From contig NZ_JARUBH010000009.1 of the NCBI RefSeq assembly GCF_029626105.1, positions 3,162,001 through 3,226,000 of the forward strand: a stretch of 64,000 nt of DNA. The letters are read 5' to 3'. The stretch's first letter is position 1. Each line of letters starts with the position of its first letter. Origin of the DNA: Solwaraspora sp. WMMD792. GTDB lineage: Bacteria; Actinomycetota; Actinomycetes; Mycobacteriales; Micromonosporaceae. Positions 11,865 through 21,811 of this stretch are shown here, one piece after another. A program made the translations under genes and the position numbers. The notes below the pieces were generated by a model that did no database searches, was not told the origin of the DNA, and was given only the letters and a program-made list of their open reading frames with translations.

Positions 11865-11871
11865 CTCCGGG

Positions 11872-11916
11872 CGTCCGCGTCCGCGTGGGCGGCCTCGCAC
11901 CCGGCGGACGCGGACG
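11872..11916 (-). terminator. Possible terminator of the Rieske gene
   Basis: Arms 11872-11883 and 11905-11916 are perfect 12-bp reverse complements (CGTCCGCGTCCG and its complement) with a 21-base loop. It sits 10 bases past the Rieske stop and just upstream of the uvrC promoter. There is no U-tract. Each arm is itself a repeat of CGGACG. Confidence 0.45.
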
Positions 11917-11925
11917 ACCGGGTCG

Positions 11926-12423
11926 TCAGGCTACCGAGATGGTCTCGCCGTCGACGGTGACGGTCTTCTCCTCCAGCGGCGCCGACGCCGGGCCGGAGAG
12001 CACCGAGCCGTCGGAGATGGAGAAACTGCTGAAGTGGCAGGTGCAGTTGATGGTGCCGCCGTCGAGGTTGGCCACCGGGCAGCCCTGGTGGGTGCAGACG
12101 TTGCTGAACGCTTTGAACTCGCCCTCGGCGGGCTGGGTGACCACGACGCCCTGGGCGGCAAGGATGACGCCGCTGCCGACCGGCACCTGGCTGGTGGTGA
12201 GCCCGTCACCGCCGGACCCGGTGTCGCCGCCGTCGTCGGTACCGCCGTCCGTGCCGGCGGACTGGCCCGCGTCGGCCGGTGCGTTGGCACCGTCGCCCAG
12301 GCTGTCGTCGGTACCGGTGCCGCAGGCGGCGAGCGCCACGGTCGCTCCGACCCCGCCCGCGCCGATCAGCAGCGCCCGGCGGCTGGTCGGACCGGCGTCG
12401 GTGGTCGTCTGGTGCTCAGTCAT
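11926..12423 (-). CDS. Tat-exported Rieske [2Fe-2S] lipoprotein
   Basis: 165 residues. The N-terminus carries a twin-Arg signal ([13 protein letters not shown]) ending in a lipobox-like LAAC, so the protein is probably folded with its cluster in the cytoplasm, exported by Tat and anchored by lipid. A Gly/Asp/Thr-rich linker (about residues 36-75) leads to a Rieske domain with the two cluster motifs CTHQGC and CTCHFS. Ligands are the first Cys and the His of each motif. GGAGG lies eight bases before the ATG. It lies between uvrA and uvrC, but no link to repair is evident. The electron-transfer partner is unknown. Confidence 0.9.
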   Translation of the reverse strand: MTEHQTTTDAGPTSRRALLIGAGGVGATVALAACGTGTDDSLGDGANAPADAGQSAGTDGGTDDGGDTGSGGDGLTTSQVPVGSGVILAAQGVVVTQPAEGEFKAFSNVCTHQGCPVANLDGGTINCTCHFSSFSISDGSVLSGPASAPLEEKTVTVDGETISVA

Positions 12424-12568
12424 TCAGCTTGCCTCCTGTCAGTTGCCACGGCTGGTCGTCCATGGCCACGCCAGTAGAAACGGCGAGGCGTCACGAACGG
12501 TTCATCCCGATATGACGGCAGGACCATGATCCATGCGCAGCCGTAGACGCCGCTGTACGGTCGCTGTG

Positions 12569-15553
12569 TCAATGCTGTGCGACCGCTTCGGCCGCCCGTC
12601 GCGCGCCGGAGCCACGCTTCGCCCGGGTCGACGCGGTGTTCGTCCGGCCGGGTACGCCGTTGGCCTTCGCGGCCCGCGCGGACGCGGCGGCGGCTCCACC
12701 GGCGGCGCCGGTACGGCCCAGGACCGGGCGCAGGAACGCCCCGGTGTGGCTCTCGGCGACCTCGGCGACCTCCTCCGGCGTGCCGGCGGCGACCACGGTG
12801 CCGCCCCGGTGCCCGCCCTCCGGCCCCATGTCGATCAGCCAGTCAGCGGTCTTGATCACGTCGAGGTTGTGCTCGATGACCACCACCGTGTTGCCCTTGT
12901 CGACCAGGCCGGCCAGCACGGTCAGCAGCTTGCGGATGTCCTCGAAGTGCAGCCCGGTGGTCGGCTCGTCGAGCACGTAGACCGTCCGGCCCGTGGAGCG
13001 CTTCTGCAACTCGGAGGCGAGCTTGACGCGCTGCGCCTCGCCGCCGGACAGGGTCGGCGCCGGCTGGCCGAGCCGCACGTAGCCCAGCCCCACGTCGACC
13101 AGGGTCTTCAGGTGGCGGTGGATCGCCGGGATGGCCTCGAAGAAGTCGGCCGCCTCCTCGATCGGCATCTGCAGGATCTCGGCGATGGTCCGGCCCTTGT
13201 AGTGGACCTCGAGGGTCTCCCGGTTGTACCGGTCACCCTTGCAGACCTCGCACGGCACGTAGACGTCCGGCAGGAAGTTCATCTCGATCTTGATCGTGCC
13301 GTCGCCCGAGCACGCCTCGCACCGGCCGCCCTTGACGTTGAACGAGAACCGCCCCGGACCGTAGCCGCGCACCTTGGCCTCGGTCGTCTCGGCGAACAAC
13401 CGGCGGACGTGGTCGAACACCCCGGTGTACGTCGCCGGATTCGACCGTGGGGTACGGCCGATCGGCGACTGGTCGACCCCGACGACCTTGTCCACGTGGT
13501 CCAGCCCGGTGATCCGGGTGTGCCGGCCGGGCACCAGCCGGGCGTTGTTGATCTGGTTGGCCAGCACGGTGTAGAGGATGTCGTTGACCAGCGTCGACTT
13601 GCCGGAGCCGCTGACCCCGGTGACCGCGATCAGCTGGCCGAGCGGGAACGTGACGGTCAGGTTGCGCAGGTTGTGCTCGCGGGCGCCGTGCACCACCAGC
13701 TCGCGGCCGGCCGTCGCCGGCCGCCGGGTGGCCGGCACCGGGATCGCCCTGCGGCCGGACAGGTACGCCCCGGTCAGCGACTCCTCGCTGGTCAGCAGCT
13801 CGTCGACCGGCCCGCTGTGCACGATCCGGCCGCCGTGCTCACCGGCGCCGGGCCCGATGTCGACGATCCAGTCGGCGGTCCGGATGGTGTCCTCGTCGTG
13901 CTCGACCACGATCAGCGTGTTGCCCAGGCCGCGCAGCCGCACCAGGGTCTCGATCAGCCGGTGGTTGTCCCGCTGGTGCAGCCCGATCGACGGCTCGTCC
14001 AGCACGTACAGCACCCCGACCAGGCCGGAGCCGATCTGGGTGGCGAGCCGGATCCGCTGCGCCTCGCCGCCGGAGAGGGTGCCGGCCGGGCGGTCCAGTG
14101 ACAGGTAGTCCAGGCCGACGTCGACCAGGAACCGCAGCCGGGCGTTGATCTCCTTGAGCACCCGCTCGGCGATCATCTTCTGCCGGTCGGTGAGCACCAG
14201 CCCACCCAGCAGGTCGGCGCACTCACCGACGGACAGCCCGGTCACCTCGGCGATGTTGCGTCCGGCCACGGTGACCGCGAGCACCTCGGGCTTGAGCCGG
14301 GCGCCGCCGCACGACCCGCACGGCACATCCCGCATGTAGCCCTCGTACTTCTCCCGGGACCACTCCGACTCGGTGTCGGTGTGCCGCCGCTCGATCCACT
14401 GCACCACGCCCTCGAAGCCGGTGTAGTAGGACCGCTCCCGGCCGTACTTGTTGCGGTAGCGGACGTGCACCTGGTCGTCGGAGCCGTACAGGATGGTCTT
14501 CTGCGCCCGGCTGGGCAGCTTGCGCCACGGGGTGTCCAGGTCGAAGTGCTCCGCCTCGCCGAGCGCGGCCAGCAGCCGGGCGAAGTACTCCTGGGTCTGC
14601 CCGCCGGACCAGGGCTGGATGGCGCCGTCGCGCAGCGACCGCTCCACGTCCGGGACGACCAGCTCCGCGTCGACCTCCTTCTTCGTCCCCAGACCGACGC
14701 ACTCCGGACAGGCACCGTACGGCGCGTTGAATGAGAAGACCCGCGGCTCCAGGTCCTCGATCGCCAGCGGATGGTCGTTCGGGCAGGCCAGGTGCTCGGA
14801 GAAGCGCCGCTCACGGGCCGGGTCGTCCTCGGCGAGGTCGACGAAGTCGAGCAGCACGATGCCGCCGGTGAGGCCGAGCGCCGACTCCACCGAGTCGGTC
14901 AGCCGCCGCCGGGCGCTCTGCTTGACGGTGAGCCGGTCGACGACCACCTCGATGGTGTGCTTCTCCTGCTTCTTGAGCTTCGGCGGCTCGGTCAACGGGT
15001 GCACCACCCCGTCGACCCGGGCCCGGGCGTACCCCTTGGCCTGCAGATCGGCGAAGAGGTCGAGGTACTCGCCCTTACGGCCGCGCACCACCGGGGCGAG
15101 CACCATGAACCGGGTGCCCTCGGGCATGGCCAGCACCCGGTCGACGATCTGCTGCGGGGTCTGCCGGGAGATCCGCTCGCCGCAGACCGGGCAGTGCGGC
15201 TCGCCGACCCGGGCGAAGAGCAGCCGCAGGTAGTCGTAGACCTCGGTGATCGTGCCGACGGTCGACCGCGGGTTGCGCGAGGTGGACTTCTGGTCGATGG
15301 AGACCGCCGGGGACAGCCCTTCGATGAAGTCGACGTCCGGCTTGTCCATCTGGCCGAGGAACTGCCGGGCGTACGACGACAGCGACTCCACGTACCGCCG
15401 CTGTCCCTCGGCGAAGATGGTGTCGAACGCGAGGCTCGACTTGCCCGAGCCGGACAGCCCGGTGAACACGATGAGCGCGTCACGCGGCAGGTCGAGGCTG
15501 ACGTCGCGGAGGTTGTGCTCACGCGCGCCACGGATGATCAATCGGTCGGCCAC
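12569..15553 (-). CDS. uvrA: UvrABC system protein A (damage-recognition ATPase)
   Basis: 994 residues. Two ABC ATPase modules with Walker [10 protein letters not shown] (N-terminal) and GVSGSGKST (about residue 640), each with LSGGEAQR signatures and LDEP Walker B motifs. Zinc-finger cysteines are seen in [24 protein letters not shown] and CEVCKGDR. It binds lesions as a UvrA2-UvrB complex in nucleotide excision repair. The GTG at 15553 starts [15 protein letters not shown], the normal N-terminus. A PafBC-like promoter lies about 117 bases upstream. It is monocistronic or followed by the Rieske gene 145 bases downstream. Confidence 0.97.
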   Translation of the reverse strand: MADRLIIRGAREHNLRDVSLDLPRDALIVFTGLSGSGKSSLAFDTIFAEGQRRYVESLSSYARQFLGQMDKPDVDFIEGLSPAVSIDQKSTSRNPRSTVGTITEVYDYLRLLFARVGEPHCPVCGERISRQTPQQIVDRVLAMPEGTRFMVLAPVVRGRKGEYLDLFADLQAKGYARARVDGVVHPLTEPPKLKKQEKHTIEVVVDRLTVKQSARRRLTDSVESALGLTGGIVLLDFVDLAEDDPARERRFSEHLACPNDHPLAIEDLEPRVFSFNAPYGACPECVGLGTKKEVDAELVVPDVERSLRDGAIQPWSGGQTQEYFARLLAALGEAEHFDLDTPWRKLPSRAQKTILYGSDDQVHVRYRNKYGRERSYYTGFEGVVQWIERRHTDTESEWSREKYEGYMRDVPCGSCGGARLKPEVLAVTVAGRNIAEVTGLSVGECADLLGGLVLTDRQKMIAERVLKEINARLRFLVDVGLDYLSLDRPAGTLSGGEAQRIRLATQIGSGLVGVLYVLDEPSIGLHQRDNHRLIETLVRLRGLGNTLIVVEHDEDTIRTADWIVDIGPGAGEHGGRIVHSGPVDELLTSEESLTGAYLSGRRAIPVPATRRPATAGRELVVHGAREHNLRNLTVTFPLGQLIAVTGVSGSGKSTLVNDILYTVLANQINNARLVPGRHTRITGLDHVDKVVGVDQSPIGRTPRSNPATYTGVFDHVRRLFAETTEAKVRGYGPGRFSFNVKGGRCEACSGDGTIKIEMNFLPDVYVPCEVCKGDRYNRETLEVHYKGRTIAEILQMPIEEAADFFEAIPAIHRHLKTLVDVGLGYVRLGQPAPTLSGGEAQRVKLASELQKRSTGRTVYVLDEPTTGLHFEDIRKLLTVLAGLVDKGNTVVVIEHNLDVIKTADWLIDMGPEGGHRGGTVVAAGTPEEVAEVAESHTGAFLRPVLGRTGAAGGAAAASARAAKANGVPGRTNTASTRAKRGSGARRAAEAVAQH

Positions 15554-15961
15554 GGTCCGCCTGCTCCCGTAGAGGCGCACAAAGGTGCGTGTTTGTCAGG
15601 TGTCTGAATCGTCACGTTTGACGGTGCCGGGTCAGTTGGGTCTGCGCCGACCCGGCCGATGCCTCGGCAACTGTAGCCCCGGGCTCCGACAACTCTGCCC
15701 GACACACGTCGTCACCCGATCGGGGTATCCCGGCACCGGTCCCGCCAATACCGCCCGGACGAGCCGGATCTCCCGGCATACTGCACATACTGGTCAAGTC
15801 ACCCATTGACCTGGCGTGGAGCAGGGGGTTCCTCCACGTGTCAGCGGGCCGGCCCGTCCGATCGGGGGGTGGGACGGGTCGGCCCCCGCTGCCATCCGGC
15901 CGGCAGGACCGACCAAGCCGGCAATGTCGGGCCGGGCAGCGGCGACGTAGCCTCTGATCCC
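15554..15961. other. Divergent uvrA / LCP intergenic region
   Basis: 408 bases without a gene. It holds the uvrA damage-type promoter (15670-15692) and an imperfect GC-rich hairpin at 15842-15891. The hairpin arms match except for a two-base bulge and one G-U pair, and the loop is about 11 bases. The hairpin would lie in the leader of the LCP transcript, or end an unseen RNA. An AT-richer patch near 15776-15815 (TACTGCACATACTGG, then TTGACC) may contain the LCP promoter, but no confident -35/-10 pair was found. Confidence 0.4.
15670..15692 (-). promoter_or_regulatory. Candidate PafBC/RecA-independent damage promoter of uvrA
   Basis: Minus strand: TTGTCGGAG, eight bases, TACAGT. It agrees with TTGTCRGTG-N8-TAnnnT at all but one specified position and is the best of the four such sites in this window. 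The predicted transcript start lies roughly 110 bases before the uvrA GTG, leaving an untranslated leader. Confidence 0.65.
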
Positions 15962-17065
15962 ATGTCCGACGCGGTCTCCGACCCCATGGTCGAAGCGAAC
16001 GCCACGCCCGAAGCGCCCACCCCCGACACCGCGTCGCCACCCGACGCGACCGAGGCGTCACCCGAAGCGACCGGGCGGCCGACCACCCGCCGGCGCGGTG
16101 GCCGCTGGCTGCGTCTCGCCCTGCTCGTGGCGGGGCTGTCGCTACTCCTGGTGGTCGGTGGTACCGCCACCGCCGGATGGCTGTACGCCCGCTCCGTCGA
16201 GTCGCACGTCGACAAGGTGGAGATCTTCACCGCACTGCCCGAGGCGCAACGCCCGGTCAAGGCCGTCGAGCAGGCGAGGAACTTCCTGATCGTCGGCAGC
16301 GACTCCCGGGATCCGGACACCTCCGGTTCCCGCACCGACACGATCATCCTGGCGCACCTGCCGGCCGACCGCAGTGGCGTACAGATGATCTCCATCCCCC
16401 GGGACACCTGGGTCCAGGTTCCGGACCCGGACGGCGGCGGCCGCCAGGACAAGATCAATTCCGCGTACGCGACCGGCGGGACGCCGCTGCTGGTGCAGAC
16501 CGTGGAGGCGTTCACCGGAGTCCGGATCGACCACGTGGTGCTCATCGACTTCGCCGGCTTCGCCGAGATCATCGACGCCGTCGGCGGCATCGAACTCGCC
16601 GTCGACGAATCGTTCACCTCGGTCCACCCGCCGTACCGGCAGTTCACCGCCGGACTGCAGCAGATGGACGGCGACACGGCGCTGGACTACGCCCGGCAGC
16701 GCAAACAGTTCGCCGACGGCGACTTCACCCGGGTACGGCACCAGCAGGAGATCATCGCGGCGGTGCTGGACCAGGCCAGCGGCAGCGGGCTGCTCACCAG
16801 CCCGGGCCGGCTGGACGACTTCCTGCGCGCCACCGCCGACGCGGTCACCGTGGACGAGGGCACCTCGGTGTTCGACACGGTGTGGGCGCTGCGGCAGCTG
16901 CGCAGCACCGACCTGACCATGCTCACCTCGCCGTCGGCGGGCACCGGCCAGCAGGCCGGGCAGAGTGTCGTCTTCCCCGACGAGGCGGCCGCGGCGGACC
17001 TGTACGCGGCGGTCCGTGGCGACACCGTCGACGACTGGCTGCGCGAACACCCGACCGGCAGCTGA
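15962..17065 (+). CDS. LytR-CpsA-Psr (LCP) family cell-wall glycopolymer ligase
   Basis: 367 residues. An acidic, Pro/Thr-rich cytoplasmic N-terminus (about 1-45) leads to a TTRRRGGRWLR stop-transfer patch and one membrane helix (about 50-75), then an extracellular LCP domain. The domain shows the pyrophosphate-binding Arg/Asp signatures SRTDTIILAHL, ISIPRDTWV and YARQRKQFADGDFTRVRHQ. LCP proteins attach teichoic acid- or arabinogalactan-type polymers to peptidoglycan from lipid-linked donors. ATG 15962 is chosen because homology starts after it; no clear Shine-Dalgarno is visible. It converges on rsgA, with a terminator hairpin between them. Confidence 0.92.
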   Translation: MSDAVSDPMVEANATPEAPTPDTASPPDATEASPEATGRPTTRRRGGRWLRLALLVAGLSLLLVVGGTATAGWLYARSVESHVDKVEIFTALPEAQRPVKAVEQARNFLIVGSDSRDPDTSGSRTDTIILAHLPADRSGVQMISIPRDTWVQVPDPDGGGRQDKINSAYATGGTPLLVQTVEAFTGVRIDHVVLIDFAGFAEIIDAVGGIELAVDESFTSVHPPYRQFTAGLQQMDGDTALDYARQRKQFADGDFTRVRHQQEIIAAVLDQASGSGLLTSPGRLDDFLRATADAVTVDEGTSVFDTVWALRQLRSTDLTMLTSPSAGTGQQAGQSVVFPDEAAAADLYAAVRGDTVDDWLREHPTGS

Positions 17066-17099
17066 CCCACGCCGCCGCCACCCGGACCGCCCCGCGACC

Positions 17100-17137
17100 G
17101 GTGGGCCCGGTGACGACGACCGTCACCGGAGCCCACC
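17100..17137. terminator. Bidirectional terminator between LCP gene and rsgA
   Basis: GGTGGGCCCGGTGAC pairs with GTCACCGGAGCCCACC (one bulged base) around a seven-base loop. It lies between two converging genes, 34 bases past the LCP stop and 8 bases past the rsgA stop, so it can end both transcripts. Confidence 0.7.
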
Positions 17138-17145
17138 GAACGGCG

Positions 17146-18213
17146 TCACCGCTGCCGGTAACGTGCCCGGTTGTCCTTCGTGATCCGCTTCCACTTGGCC
17201 CGCTCGGCGGCGGCCAGCCGCGCGTCCCGGCGACGCATCTCGTGCGCGACCTCCCGCTGCAGGCGCTGCCAACTCTCCCAGCGGCGCACCGGCAGGTCGC
17301 CCGACTCGATCGCGGCACGCACCGCGCAGCCCGGCTCACCGCTGTGCGCGCAGTCGGCGAACCGGCAGGCGGCGGCGAACTCGGCCACGTCGGAGAACGC
17401 CTCGTCCAAGCCGTCGGCGGAGTCCAGCAGACCCACCGCCCGTACCCCTGGGGTGTCCAGCACCGCCCCGCCGCCGGGGATCGGGATCAGCGCCCGGTAG
17501 GTGGTGGTGTGCCGGCCCTTGCCGTCGACCCGGCGGATGGCCTGCACCCCCATCACCTCGGTGCCGGCAAGGGCGTTGACCAGCGTCGACTTGCCCGCCC
17601 CGGACGGCCCCAACAGCCCCAGGGTGCGGCCAGGGGCCACGAGCCGGGACACCTCGTCGATGCCGTCACCGCGTTGCGCGCTGACCGTGATCACCGGTAC
17701 GCCCGGTGCCACGGCAGACACCTGGTCGGCCACCGCCGCCGGGTCGGCCACCGCGTCGCACTTGGTCAGCAGGACCACCGGCTCGGCGCCGGACTCCCAG
17801 GCCAACGCCAGGAAGCGTTCGATGCGGCTCAGGTCGGGTGCCGGGTGCATCGGTTCGACGACGGCGGCCGTGTCGACGTTGGCGGCGAGCACCTGCCCGG
17901 TGGAGTCCTTGTCGGCGGTACGGCGCACCAGCGCGGTCCGCCGGGGCAGCACCTGCTCGACGGTGGTCCGCTCGTCCGGCCAGGTCCGCACCAGCACCCA
18001 GTCACCGGCGCAGGGCAGGGCCACCGGGTCGGACGCGGCGGCGGTGAGGACCGCGCCGGCGACACTGGCCCGCATCGGTCCGTCGGCCACCAGTACGGTG
18101 CACACCCCGCGGTCCACCCGGGCCACCCGGCCGGGCTGGTGGTCGGTGTCGGGAGCCGGCAGGGCACGGTCGTGGAAGGCGTCCCAGCCGAGGGACACGA
18201 GATCGAACGTCAT
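17146..18213 (-). CDS. rsgA: Ribosome small-subunit biogenesis GTPase RsgA
   Basis: 355 residues. N-terminal OB-fold domain, then a circularly permuted GTPase in which the G4 motif LTKCD (about residue 149) precedes the P-loop GPSGAGKST (about 203) and G3 DTPG. The C-terminal zinc knuckle is CRFADCAHSGEPGC. RsgA checks late 30S maturation. AAGGG lies five bases before the ATG at 18213. Divergent from the metallo-hydrolase gene; no operon partner. Confidence 0.93.
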   Translation of the reverse strand: MTFDLVSLGWDAFHDRALPAPDTDHQPGRVARVDRGVCTVLVADGPMRASVAGAVLTAAASDPVALPCAGDWVLVRTWPDERTTVEQVLPRRTALVRRTADKDSTGQVLAANVDTAAVVEPMHPAPDLSRIERFLALAWESGAEPVVLLTKCDAVADPAAVADQVSAVAPGVPVITVSAQRGDGIDEVSRLVAPGRTLGLLGPSGAGKSTLVNALAGTEVMGVQAIRRVDGKGRHTTTYRALIPIPGGGAVLDTPGVRAVGLLDSADGLDEAFSDVAEFAAACRFADCAHSGEPGCAVRAAIESGDLPVRRWESWQRLQREVAHEMRRRDARLAAAERAKWKRITKDNRARYRQR

Positions 18214-18423
18214 GAGAACCCTTGTCAGGTCGTGGGGTGCCCGCCGGCCGGACCGGCCGGACGACCCCGGTGGGAAGGAGAGGCGGACGGACCGCAGGGG
18301 ACAGTCACGGTCACCACCACCTCCCTCCGGAGAGCTCTGCCTGACGCGTCACGGCAACGGTAGCCTTCTGACGGCAGCCCGGGAAAGCCAATTCCGCCCA
18401 GCCACGACCAGCAGGAGGTTCCG

Positions 18424-19077
18424 GTGCCCTACCAGGGAGACGTCACCGTCGGCGGCGCGCCGGACGTCCGGGAGCTGACCGAGCTCACCATCACCAAGAT
18501 CGCGGTCGGGCCGATGGACAACAACGCCTACCTGCTGCGCTGCACCAGTACCGGCGAGCAGGTGCTGATCGACGCGGCGAACGAGGCACCCCGGCTGCTG
18601 GAGCTGATCGGTCCGGCCGGGCTCGCCGCCGTCGTCACCACCCACCAGCACATGGACCACTGGGTGGCGCTGGAGGAGGTGGCCGCCGCCACCGGGGCCG
18701 CCTCGCTCGCCCACCCGGCCGACGCCGACGGGCTGCCGCTGGTCACCGCCACCATCACCGACGGCGACCGGGTCGCGGTCGGCGACTGTGAACTGGAGGT
18801 CGTCCACCTGGTCGGGCACACGCCCGGCTCGGTCGCCCTGCTCTACCGGGACCCGCACGGGGTGGCGCACCTGTTCACCGGCGACGCCTTGTTCCCCGGC
18901 GGGGTCGGCAACACCCGCAGCAACCGCCGCAACTTCTTGTCCCTGATCGACGACGTCGAGCACAAGCTGTTCGACCGGCTACCCGACGACACGTGGTTCT
19001 ACCCCGGTCACGGCAGGGACTCCACACTCGGTGCCGAACGCCCGGCGCTGCCGCAGTGGCGGGCCCGCGGCTGGTGA
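18424..19077 (+). CDS. MBL-fold metallo-hydrolase (glyoxalase II-like)
   Basis: 217 residues. Metallo-beta-lactamase fold with the zinc motif THQHMDHW (HxHxDH), then VHLVGHTPGS, FTGDALF and a C-terminal YPGHG. This order is typical of hydroxyacylglutathione-hydrolase-like proteins. M. tuberculosis has an MBL hydrolase (Rv1637c) next to uvrA, so this may be the local equivalent. The substrate is unknown. AGGAGG lies six bases before the GTG. It converges on the SDR gene with only 25 bases between stops. Confidence 0.88.
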   Translation: MPYQGDVTVGGAPDVRELTELTITKIAVGPMDNNAYLLRCTSTGEQVLIDAANEAPRLLELIGPAGLAAVVTTHQHMDHWVALEEVAAATGAASLAHPADADGLPLVTATITDGDRVAVGDCELEVVHLVGHTPGSVALLYRDPHGVAHLFTGDALFPGGVGNTRSNRRNFLSLIDDVEHKLFDRLPDDTWFYPGHGRDSTLGAERPALPQWRARGW

Positions 19078-19102
19078 CCCGTCAGGGACGAGGTGGCGAC
19101 GG

Positions 19103-19999
19103 TCAGATCGTCCGGCGACCGCCGGTCACGGCGAGCACCTCACCCGTGGTGTAGCTGGACTCCTGCGAGGCGAAGAAGACGAACGACGGGGCCAGCTCCG
19201 CCGGCTGCGCCGGCCGGCCGATCGGCGACGTGGTGCCGAACTCCCCCACCGCCTTCGGCGGCATGGTCGCCGGGATCAGCGGTGTCCAGACCGGCCCGGG
19301 CGCCACCGAGTTGACCCGGATCCCCTGGTCGACCAGGTTCGCCGCCAACCCTTTGGTGAAGTTGACGATGCCCGCCTTGGTGGTGGCGTAGTCCAGCAAC
19401 GACGGCGACGGATCGAACGCCTGGATCGACGACGTGTTGATGATGCTGGACCCCGGCGGCATGTGCGGCACGGCCGCCTTGCAGATCCAGAACAACGCGT
19501 ACAGGTTGGTCTTCAGCACCCGGTCGAACTGCTCGGTGGAGATCTCCGCGATCCCCTTCTCCTGCGCCATCTGGTACCCGGCGTTGTTGACCAGAATGTC
19601 GATGCCGCCGAGCTCCTCGACGGCGCGTCGCACCAGCTCGACGCACTGATGCTCGGTGGTGATGTCGCCGGGCACCGGCACCGCCCGCCGGCCGGCCGAC
19701 TCGACCAGCCGGACCGTCTCCCGGGCGTCGCGCTCCTCCTGCGGCAGGTACGACAGGACGACGTCGGCGCCCTCCCGGGCGAACGCGAGCGCCACCGCAC
19801 GGCCGATCCCCGAGTCCCCGCCGGTGATCACCGCCCGACGGTCGGTCAACCTGCCGGAGCCGCGGTAACTCTCCTCGCCGTGGTCCGGCGGCGGATCCAT
19901 CCTGGCGCCGGTGCCCGGCGGTGGCTGCTTCTGCACCGGCTGCCCCCGCTGCTGACCGTACTGCTCCGTCGGATCTTGCCGGATGTGCTGGTCGGCCAT
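19103..19999 (-). CDS. SDR-family oxidoreductase with intact catalytic site
   Basis: 298 residues. A hydrophilic Gln/Pro-rich N-terminal tail of about 50 residues precedes the NAD(P)-binding TGGDSGIGRAVA, the structural NNAG, and catalytic Ser and YATTK (Tyr and Lys present). The extended N-terminus is like YdaD/YhdG-type general-stress SDRs. GAGGAG lies nine bases before the ATG. Divergent from the membrane hydrolase gene at 20208. The substrate is unknown. Confidence 0.9.
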   Translation of the reverse strand: MADQHIRQDPTEQYGQQRGQPVQKQPPPGTGARMDPPPDHGEESYRGSGRLTDRRAVITGGDSGIGRAVALAFAREGADVVLSYLPQEERDARETVRLVESAGRRAVPVPGDITTEHQCVELVRRAVEELGGIDILVNNAGYQMAQEKGIAEISTEQFDRVLKTNLYALFWICKAAVPHMPPGSSIINTSSIQAFDPSPSLLDYATTKAGIVNFTKGLAANLVDQGIRVNSVAPGPVWTPLIPATMPPKAVGEFGTTSPIGRPAQPAELAPSFVFFASQESSYTTGEVLAVTGGRRTI

Positions 20000-20207
20000 G
20001 ATCGTTCGCTCCTCACGGTACGGGCGCAACGGGTGTGAACACCGCAGCCGTACCCACACCGCCCCGGACCGAAACCGTCCGCCGGTCCCCCGCACCGGCG
20101 TCCATCGCCGGGCAGGTTTGAGCCACCCGCCGGCGGGCAGCCGTCGTTCGGCATCACCAGACCCGGCTCTCCACGGCCGGCCGGGACAGGACGGGCGGCG
20201 TGACCGG

Positions 20208-21782
20208 ATGGGCACACGGGACGGAACGGACACCGCCGGCGCGAGCCGGGCGGCACCGACCCTCGGACCGCCCCGGCTCTGGCCGCTGGCTGTGCTGACC
20301 GTCGGGGCGACCCTGCTGGCTGCCACCGGCGCGCTGCCCCACTGGCCCGGCCTCGCGCACCTGGTCGCCCTGCCCCCGGTCGACCTGTACACCGACCTGC
20401 GGCTGCTGCTGACCAGAGCGCCGTCCCGGCCGTGGTTCGCCGCCGGGCTGATCGGGGCGCTGGCGGTACGGGTGAGCGTACTTGCGCTGATGCTCGGCGG
20501 GCTGGACCGGCAACGATTACGCTTGGCCGCCACCGTCTACCTCACGGCGCTGCCGGTCCTGCTGTTCGCCGCCGAGGCCACCTACATCGCCGCCGCCGTC
20601 CTCTACTCCCGGCTGTTCTGGGCCGGCGTCGGGCTGATGGCGCTGGTCGTGGTCGTCGTCATCACGCTGCCGTGGCAGGGCACGACCCGGCTGCGCCGGG
20701 CCTGGCGGCGCGCCTGGCGCCACGGGCTGCGGGTCGAGGTGACCGTTCCGTACGCGGCCGCCGTGATCGGCCTCGGCGTGCTCGCCGAACAGTTCCCGGC
20801 GCTGCTGCTGGTCGCCGTGCCGGTCTCCGGGGCGTTGTCCGCGGTCACGGTCCGGCTGCTCGCCCGCCCGGCCCCGGCGTTCCCCCGGCTGCGGCTCGTC
20901 GGCGCCACCGCGCTGTTCCTGGTCGCGACCGCCGGGTTCATCGCCACCAGGTCGGTGCCGGTCACCGATCCGGCCGCCCCGCGCGCCGGCTCCATTCTGC
21001 TGATGAGCGGAATCAACTCCGCCTCCGGCCGGGGCACCATCTTCGGCACCCGCACCGACGTCCTCGGCTACACCTGCGCGCAGACGTTCTACTTCTCCTA
21101 CGCCGGCCCTGGCGACGGCCAGCCGCAGGGCCGGGCCCGTTGCCCGATCCGCACCGGTGCCCCGTACGACCGGACGGACACCCAGCGGCCGTTCGCCGAG
21201 CAGGTGGCCATCTTCGCCGACCAGGTCCGGGACCTGCCCCGCCCGCTGGTCGTCGCCGCCCACTCGCACGCGGTGTGGGTGGCCTGGGAGGCGGTGACCG
21301 ACGGAGCCACGGCGCAGGTCGACGAGCTGATCCTGGTCGGGCCGTTCCCGGACAGCCCGGCCGGCTACCTCCCACCGGGTCGCGACGGGCCCGGTCGGGT
21401 CGGCAGCGACCTGTTCCGGCTGCTGGTGCCGATCTCCGACTGGGTGGACTTCCACTTCGAGCCGGACGCCCCGGCCGCCCGGGAACTACTCGCCCCGGCC
21501 AACGGCGGGGCCACCGTGCTGACCGATCCGCTGCCACCGCCGGTGCGGGCGGCGGCGGTCACCTCGGCGACCGATCTGCCGCTGATGCCGCATGGCTGGC
21601 GGCTGCCGGTCGCCCGCAACGTCTGTCCGGTCCGCGAGGCGCACCCTTTCCTGCCGGACACCCCGGCGTTCTACCACGAGGTCAACCGGTTCCTCGACGA
21701 CGAACCGCCACTGCCCTGCCCACCGTGGCGGGACTGGGGCCGACCGATGGCGCTGCCGTTCGGCGTACCCCCGATGGACTGA
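20208..21782 (+). CDS. Multi-pass membrane protein with C-terminal alpha/beta-hydrolase-like domain
   Basis: 524 residues. About six or seven hydrophobic helices fill residues 25-265 (for example LWPLAVLTVGATLLAATGAL and LLFAAEATYIAAAVLY), then an extracytoplasmic region. The C-terminal half resembles an alpha/beta hydrolase. VVAAHSHAVWVAWEA would place a Ser nucleophile in a degenerate GxSxG (A-H-S-H-A), followed by ELILVGPFPD. Cys pairs in the C-terminal region suggest disulfides. No named family recognised. First gene of a same-strand cluster with an SDR, an alpha/beta hydrolase and a protein of unknown family. The start ATG lacks a strong Shine-Dalgarno, so the N-terminus is uncertain. 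Confidence 0.7.
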   Translation: MGTRDGTDTAGASRAAPTLGPPRLWPLAVLTVGATLLAATGALPHWPGLAHLVALPPVDLYTDLRLLLTRAPSRPWFAAGLIGALAVRVSVLALMLGGLDRQRLRLAATVYLTALPVLLFAAEATYIAAAVLYSRLFWAGVGLMALVVVVVITLPWQGTTRLRRAWRRAWRHGLRVEVTVPYAAAVIGLGVLAEQFPALLLVAVPVSGALSAVTVRLLARPAPAFPRLRLVGATALFLVATAGFIATRSVPVTDPAAPRAGSILLMSGINSASGRGTIFGTRTDVLGYTCAQTFYFSYAGPGDGQPQGRARCPIRTGAPYDRTDTQRPFAEQVAIFADQVRDLPRPLVVAAHSHAVWVAWEAVTDGATAQVDELILVGPFPDSPAGYLPPGRDGPGRVGSDLFRLLVPISDWVDFHFEPDAPAARELLAPANGGATVLTDPLPPPVRAAAVTSATDLPLMPHGWRLPVARNVCPVREAHPFLPDTPAFYHEVNRFLDDEPPLPCPPWRDWGRPMALPFGVPPMD

Positions 21783-21811
21783 CCCCTGCCCACCGAGACC
21801 GGGAGGAACCC

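Noticed and set aside
12533-14101. Long open frames antisense to uvrA, and similar ones opposite polA, uvrB and uvrC
   Set aside because: They arise from the GC-rich third positions of the real genes. They lack domains and are low-complexity Arg/Pro/Gly or Val/Gly/Asp strings.
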